NCBI RefSeq assembly: GCF_016827675.1
Contig: NZ_JAERJA010000001.1
Span: forward strand, 496,001 to 560,000
DNA: 64,000 bases
Source of the DNA: Nocardioides limicola
GTDB lineage: Bacteria; Actinomycetota; Actinomycetes; Propionibacteriales; Nocardioidaceae
Direction: 5' to 3'
This document shows, in pieces, positions 59,956 through 64,000 of the stretch (positions are counted from its first letter, which is position 1; every line of letters starts with the position of its first letter). Made by a program: the position numbers and the translations under genes. Below the pieces are notes generated by a model. That model ran no database searches. It saw nothing but the letters and a program-made list of their open reading frames with translations, and was not told the DNA's origin.

Positions 59956-60462
59956 TCACTGGGTGGGCCCCGTGTCGACTCCGAGTCGCTGCAGCAGACA
60001 CGCCAGGGCCCGGTCGCAGGCGACCGTCCGGATCCGGCCACGGTCCCCGGTCAGGCCGAGTTCGACGGCCCCGGCGCCGTCCGGGCCGGCGTACCCGAGG
60101 AAGACGGTGCCGACCGGCTTCCCCTCCTGCAGCTCCGGTCCCGCGACCCCGGTGGTGGCCAGTCCCCAGTCGCTGCCCAGCAGCCGGCGCACGCCGGCCG
60201 CCATCGCCTCCGCGCACTCGGCCGAGACGACGCCCGGGCCGGACACCACCGACTCGGGCACGCCCAGCACCTCGACCTTGACCTCGGTGGCGTAGGCGAT
60301 CACGCCGCCGCGGAACATCAAGGATGCGCCGGGGGCGCTGGCCACCGAGGCACCCAGCAGTCCGGCCGTCAGCGATTCGGCGACGGCGAGGGTGAGACCC
60401 CGGTCGGTGCAGGTGCGGACGGTGAGGGTGGCCAGCTCACTGACCGCGGCCGGATCGCGCAT
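59956..60462 (-). CDS. cinA: CinA C-terminal domain protein (PncC-like NMN amidohydrolase)
   Basis: 168 residues: only the CinA C-terminal domain, with [21 protein letters not shown] and [21 protein letters not shown]. This domain deamidates nicotinamide mononucleotide in PncC-type proteins. Upstream of clgR, as in most actinobacteria, but here separated from pgsA by a nuclease gene. Confidence 0.88.
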   Translation of the reverse strand: MRDPAAVSELATLTVRTCTDRGLTLAVAESLTAGLLGASVASAPGASLMFRGGVIAYATEVKVEVLGVPESVVSGPGVVSAECAEAMAAGVRRLLGSDWGLATTGVAGPELQEGKPVGTVFLGYAGPDGAGAVELGLTGDRGRIRTVACDRALACLLQRLGVDTGPTQ

Positions 60463-60484
60463 GTGTTTCAGTCTGCCCGACGGC

Positions 60485-63157
60485 TCAACGCCGGCGGCCG
60501 CGGCAGCGTTCCTGACCCGGCGGTGACACGTGCGCCGGCCGACCCAGCGCCCGACCGCATCCCGCGCTCGTCGTCTCGGCGAGCAGACCCACGATGATCG
60601 GATCGTGGTCGGAGGAACGGAACGGGTCGGGCCGGTGGAAGTCGGTGGCGTGGTAGTTGTGCCGGCTGTACTCCAGGGCCACCGACTCGCCGGAGTTGAT
60701 GTTCCAGATGTCCACGCCGGTGGAACGCTGCTGGGCGGCCTGGTTCATCAGCACGTGGTCCAGTGACCCGGATCGGCCGCCGAACGAGTAGGAGTACTTC
60801 TCCAACTGATGGTGGCGGGTGGCGTTCACGTAGCCGGCGTCGTAGAGGACCTGCAGCGGGTCCTCCTCCGTGTAGGAGTTGAAGTCACCGACCAGCAGCA
60901 CCGACTCCACCCCGGCGGTCACCTCCGGGATCCAGTCGCGCAGCGCTTCGGCCTGCAGCATCCGGGAGGCCACCGAGGAGCCCTGGCCGTCGCCGGTGTC
61001 CTCATCGCCCGGATGCGGCCCCGGTGATCCCTTCGACTTGAAGTGGTTGACGACCACGAAGAACGGCTCGCCGCCGCCGACAGGCACGAAGGCCTGGCCG
61101 ATCGGCTCACGGGCGTTGCCGAAGGCCTGACCCGGCTCGCTCTGGTCACCCAGCGCCCGCGGTTCGCCGGTGGGCACGACCGCGGCGGGCTTGTAGATCA
61201 GGGCGTTGGTGATCACGTCCTGCAGCCCGACGTCCGGCAACTCGGTCGACGACGGCACCGCCGCCCATACGCCGGCACCCTCGGCCTCGTTCAGTGCGGC
61301 CACCAGTTGCTCGGTGGCCTGATCGGCGGGGTTGCCCATCCGGGCCGAGTTCTCGATCTCGATCAGGCCCAGAACATCCACGTCCATGGCCGTGATCGCG
61401 GCGACGATCTTCTCCTGCTGCCGCTCGAACTGGGCCGCACTCCAGGCGCCCCGCTGCGGGCAGCCGGTGCGCACCGTGGACCCGTTCCCGGCGCGATCGT
61501 AGTAGGGCGCGCACGCCGGGTCCGACTCTCCCAGGGTCGGGAAGTAGTTGAGGACGTTGAAGGCGGAGACCTGCAGGTCCGCCGCGCCGATCAGCGCCTG
61601 ATCGGGTGCGTCGGTGCGGGTGTCGGCGACGGTGATCGGCGCGGTGCTGTTGTCGGGGCCGGTCACGGTCCGCAGCGGCTGGAAACGGTACGTCGGGTTG
61701 CTCGGCGAGCCGCCCTCGGTGAGGATCACGTCCTCGGTGAAGGTCACTGGGGCGCCGACCCGCACCGGCTGATCGGTGGAGATCCAGGCCGGAGTCAGGT
61801 GGCCGTTGACCAGGCACGGCACCGGGCGCGGCATGCAGGTTCCGGCGCTGAAGCTCTGAGCCATGTAGTTGGCGCTGGAGCCGTCGTCCAGGACGATGAC
61901 CCGGGCCTCGTTGTCCGCGGCCACCGCGGCCGCCTCGGCACTGCCGGGCCGGGCCACCTCGGTGGGTTGGATCAGCGGCTGCTCGCCCACGGCCAGCCCC
62001 AGCTCGCCGAACTGTTGGGTGAGGTAGGTCTCGGTGACCGTGAAGGTCCCCAAGGGGCTGACCAGCATCCCCTCCAGGCTCTCCTTCTCCGCTGCGGTAG
62101 CCGGCCAGGTCGCGGTGATGGCCGGCAGCACCGCGGCTGCCTCCTCGTCGAGCACGCTGACCTGACCCGCGGAGACCGAGATCTGGGTGGCTCCGGCGTA
62201 CTCCGAGGCCAGACCGGTCACCTGCACGTGGTCGCCCGGCTCGACGGTCACCGGGAAGCAGCCGGCGTCGCAGTTCTGGTAGACGAAGATGCCGTCGGAT
62301 GCTTCGTGACCGGCCAGGTCGATGGGACCACCGGTGCCGGCGGTCTGCAGGTAGAAGCCGAAGAACCCTCCGGTGGGGTAGGCCGCAGTGACGACGCCGC
62401 GGGTGGTCACCTGCTGGTTCAGGTACGGGGTGGTGAACCCGGTGCCCTGGATCTCGGCGATCGTCAGCTGCACCGGCTCCGCCGGGGCCGGGAGTGTCTC
62501 GCCGGATGAGTTGGTCGGGGTCATCTCGGTGGTGGTGCGGAAGTCGGCGGCGTTGTCGTCGGTGTCGGTGCCATGCGCATCGCGGGTCAGTGAGGAGGCG
62601 GCCGAGTTGGCCGGCGCGGCGGCGCTGCCCTCGTAGCGGGCGGCCGAGCCATAGCCGACGAAGTCGATCAGGTCCGCGACCGGGAACTCGTCGTTCCCGG
62701 GGCCATCGGGGTCCAGCGGTGTGGTCACCCTGGCCAGAAAGATCTGGCCGTTCGCGATCGCCATGTTGATGGAGGAGTAGCTGGCGTCGGCCTCGACGGG
62801 CAGGGCGGTGCCGTTGCCGCCACCGCTCTGCAGCTGGATCAGGTAGTGGCCGCCGCCCGGCACCTCGTCGTCGGGGAGCACGAACACCTGGCTGCTGCCG
62901 GGGGCGCCGGTGTTGCCGGCGGCGGCGTACTGGAGGCTGAGCCCCGCCAGCGAGATCGGCTCCTGGCTCGGGTTGTGCAACTCCAGCCAGTCGTGGGTCC
63001 AGACGGCGCCACTGTTGCCGCCGGCGGTGTAGAACTCGCTGATCACCAGCTCGGTGCCGTCAGGGCTGGCCTGGGCCGTGGAGATGGTGCCGGCGGCCAG
63101 GCCGGACGCGACCAGCATCAGCATGGACAGGCGGATGACGACACGAGACAGAGACAC
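60485..63157 (-). CDS. Secreted ExeM/NucH-type endonuclease with lamin-tail domain
   Basis: 890 residues. Signal peptide with cleavage near residue 30 (ISTAQASPDG), then a lamin-tail domain about 35-150 (LVISEFYTAGGNSGAVWTHDWLELHNPS), an OB-fold (LTIAEIQGTGFTTPYLNQQVTTRGVV to about 340), and an endonuclease/exonuclease/phosphatase domain (DLQVSAFNVLNYF, IEIENS, VVNHFKSKGS, LVGDFNSY, LDHVLMNQ, SSDHDPIIVGL) to about 860. The active-site residues are present. It should degrade extracellular DNA/RNA, perhaps for nutrition or biofilm release. GTG start with GGGAG upstream. It lies between cinA and pgsA. Confidence 0.88.
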   Translation of the reverse strand: MSLSRVVIRLSMLMLVASGLAAGTISTAQASPDGTELVISEFYTAGGNSGAVWTHDWLELHNPSQEPISLAGLSLQYAAAGNTGAPGSSQVFVLPDDEVPGGGHYLIQLQSGGGNGTALPVEADASYSSINMAIANGQIFLARVTTPLDPDGPGNDEFPVADLIDFVGYGSAARYEGSAAAPANSAASSLTRDAHGTDTDDNAADFRTTTEMTPTNSSGETLPAPAEPVQLTIAEIQGTGFTTPYLNQQVTTRGVVTAAYPTGGFFGFYLQTAGTGGPIDLAGHEASDGIFVYQNCDAGCFPVTVEPGDHVQVTGLASEYAGATQISVSAGQVSVLDEEAAAVLPAITATWPATAAEKESLEGMLVSPLGTFTVTETYLTQQFGELGLAVGEQPLIQPTEVARPGSAEAAAVAADNEARVIVLDDGSSANYMAQSFSAGTCMPRPVPCLVNGHLTPAWISTDQPVRVGAPVTFTEDVILTEGGSPSNPTYRFQPLRTVTGPDNSTAPITVADTRTDAPDQALIGAADLQVSAFNVLNYFPTLGESDPACAPYYDRAGNGSTVRTGCPQRGAWSAAQFERQQEKIVAAITAMDVDVLGLIEIENSARMGNPADQATEQLVAALNEAEGAGVWAAVPSSTELPDVGLQDVITNALIYKPAAVVPTGEPRALGDQSEPGQAFGNAREPIGQAFVPVGGGEPFFVVVNHFKSKGSPGPHPGDEDTGDGQGSSVASRMLQAEALRDWIPEVTAGVESVLLVGDFNSYTEEDPLQVLYDAGYVNATRHHQLEKYSYSFGGRSGSLDHVLMNQAAQQRSTGVDIWNINSGESVALEYSRHNYHATDFHRPDPFRSSDHDPIIVGLLAETTSAGCGRALGRPAHVSPPGQERCRGRRR

Positions 63158-63232
63158 CGAGGGCTCCCGAGGACAGCGAGTGGATGGTGGACCTCAGCCT
63201 GCCACAGCTGCTCGCCCTCCCGGGCGAACTCG

Positions 63233-63254
63233 GCGCGACGTCAGCGCGACGTCA
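63233..63254. repeat. 11-bp tandem repeat upstream of the nuclease gene
   Basis: GCGCGACGTCA at 63233-63243 and again at 63244-63254, in the 129-base gap between the nuclease start and the pgsA stop. One helical turn apart, so a cooperative regulator site is possible. Confidence 0.4.
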
Positions 63255-63286
63255 GGGCAACGATCGCGACAACGTCGGGTGTCGGA

Positions 63287-63886
63287 TCAGCGGCCGCGGA
63301 TCTGGTCGCGCTGCCGCCACACGTCGCGGAAGAACTCGAAGCCGGACCAGAGCGTCATCGCCACCGCCGCGGCCAGTGCCACCTGGGCGGCGTAGAAGAC
63401 GACCAGGCCCGGGGTCTCCAGGACCCCCTCGACCTGTCGCAGCGGCAGCACCAGCAGCCCGAGCGCCAACGCCTGCAGCGTGGTCTTGATCTTGCCGCTG
63501 TTCGCGGCCGCGATCACCACGTTCTTGAGCACCGAGAGTCGGAGCAGGGTCACGCTCCACTCACGCAGCAGGACCACGATGGTGACCCACCACCAGATGT
63601 CGCCGACCAGCGAGAGCGCGATGAAGGCCATCCCGGTGATCGCCTTGTCCGCGATCGGGTCGGCGATCTTGCCGAAGTTGGTCACCAGGTTGTGCTTGCG
63701 AGCCAGGTCGCCGTCGATCTTGTCGGTGATCATCGCCACCGCGAAGATCGCGAAGGCGGTCAGTCGCCATCCCACCGAGTCGCCGTCGTCCATCAGCAGC
63801 GCCACCGCGAAGAAGGGCACCGCGACGATCCGTAGCGTGGTGAGCAGGTTGGGCACGTTCCAGTTCGAGACGGCGGTGTCGGTCAT
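63287..63886 (-). CDS. pgsA: PgsA, CDP-diacylglycerol--glycerol-3-phosphate phosphatidyltransferase
   Basis: 199 residues, four or more membrane helices and the CDP-alcohol phosphotransferase motif: Asp58-Gly59-x2-Ala62-Arg63-x8-Gly72-x3-Asp76-x3-Asp80. It makes phosphatidylglycerol phosphate from CDP-DAG. It starts in an ATGA overlap with the rimO stop, the standard actinobacterial order. Confidence 0.92.
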   Translation of the reverse strand: MTDTAVSNWNVPNLLTTLRIVAVPFFAVALLMDDGDSVGWRLTAFAIFAVAMITDKIDGDLARKHNLVTNFGKIADPIADKAITGMAFIALSLVGDIWWWVTIVVLLREWSVTLLRLSVLKNVVIAAANSGKIKTTLQALALGLLVLPLRQVEGVLETPGLVVFYAAQVALAAAVAMTLWSGFEFFRDVWRQRDQIRGR

Positions 63887-64000
63887 CGGGTTCCCACTTC
63901 CTCGCCCGCAACCGGGGTGGCGATCAGATCGATCCCGTCGGTGTCCACCACACGGGCCCGGACCAGGTCCCCCACCGCGTGCCCGGGGCCGATCCGGGTG
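63883..64000 (-). CDS. rimO: RimO, 3' end (C-terminal TRAM domain)
   Basis: Only the last 38 residues are in the window. Reading the - strand, they include the TRAM-domain segment GDLVRARVVDTDGIDLIA and end GEEVGTR before TGA. The stop overlaps the pgsA ATG. The identity as the S12 methylthiotransferase RimO comes from the TRAM pattern and the rimO-pgsA order common in actinobacteria. Confidence 0.72.
   Translation of the reverse strand, partial: TRIGPGHAVGDLVRARVVDTDGIDLIATPVAGEEVGTR

Noticed and set aside
1..64000. CRISPR arrays, tRNA/rRNA genes, insertion sequences, prophage or attachment sites
   Set aside because: No regularly spaced repeats, transposase or integrase genes, cloverleaf or rRNA sequence were recognised.

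Overview
This window comes from a high-GC actinomycete chromosome (third codon positions almost all G/C, frequent GTG starts, ATGA/GTGA start-stop overlaps). The left two thirds is a sterol/cholesterol catabolism island with the gene families and much of the synteny of the Mycobacterium/Rhodococcus cholesterol regulon. The housekeeping blocks (uvrB, dxs, lhr, clgR-cinA, pgsA-rimO) are also typical of Actinomycetota. A Nocardioidaceae-like host is a reasonable guess, but genus cannot be fixed from the sequence alone. No rRNA, tRNA, insertion sequence, prophage or CRISPR array was seen. No gene-free stretch exceeds 300 bases; the longest is about 240 bases between fadA2 and fabG4.

Layout. (1) 1-3807, + strand: end of a FadD3-like ligase, then FadE31/32/33-like acyl-CoA dehydrogenases (C/D-ring degradation). 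(2) 3889-4448: an orphan TetR ligand-binding domain and a cluster of three strong palindromes. (3) 4462-10986, - strand: hsaB, hsaC, hsaD, hsaA, then hsaF, hsaG, hsaE, the A/B-ring meta-cleavage pathway. (4) 11050-13600, + strand: kstD and a MaoC hydratase (ChsH3/Rv3538 type). (5) 13609-18340, - strand: side-chain operon ltp2, a ChsH2-ChsH1 fusion and a ChsE1-ChsE2 fusion. (6) 18434-21731: an esterase and fadE34. (7) 21848-25587: a four-gene methyltransferase / alpha-alpha barrel / methyltransferase / glycosyltransferase cassette between fadE34 and kstR. (8) 25717-29745: a leader ORF, kstR, a steroid-type SDR, then hsd4A, fdxD, a PNPOx-like protein and ferredoxin reductase. (9) 29807-33195: uvrB and a cardiolipin-synthase-like PLD protein. 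(10) 33200-42574, - strand: a complete mce lipid-import operon (tandem SCP2 protein, YrbE A/B, MceA-F, Mam). (11) 42755-48211: AlkA-like glycosylase, TetR, fadA2, fabG4, htdX. (12) 48230-64000: tesB, PAC2, a lipoprotein peptidase, dxs, SMP-30, Nudix, lhr, clgR, cinA, a secreted nuclease, pgsA and the 3' end of rimO.

How it fits together. KstR (25770) is the sterol-sensing repressor. Six sites matching TNNAACNNGTTNNA, or nearly so, lie in front of hsaA, between hsaE and kstD, between the ChsE fusion and the esterase, upstream of fadE34, between kstR and the glycosyltransferase, and upstream of the ferredoxin reductase operon. The mce operon lacks such a box. It carries instead a GTAAC-N5-GTTAC dyad that recurs in front of the TetR gene at 43756, suggesting a separate regulator for import. 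The most unusual features are the two fusion genes that shorten the side-chain pathway, the four-gene glycosyl/methyltransfer cassette between two KstR boxes, and an 18-codon ORF overlapping the kstR start codon.
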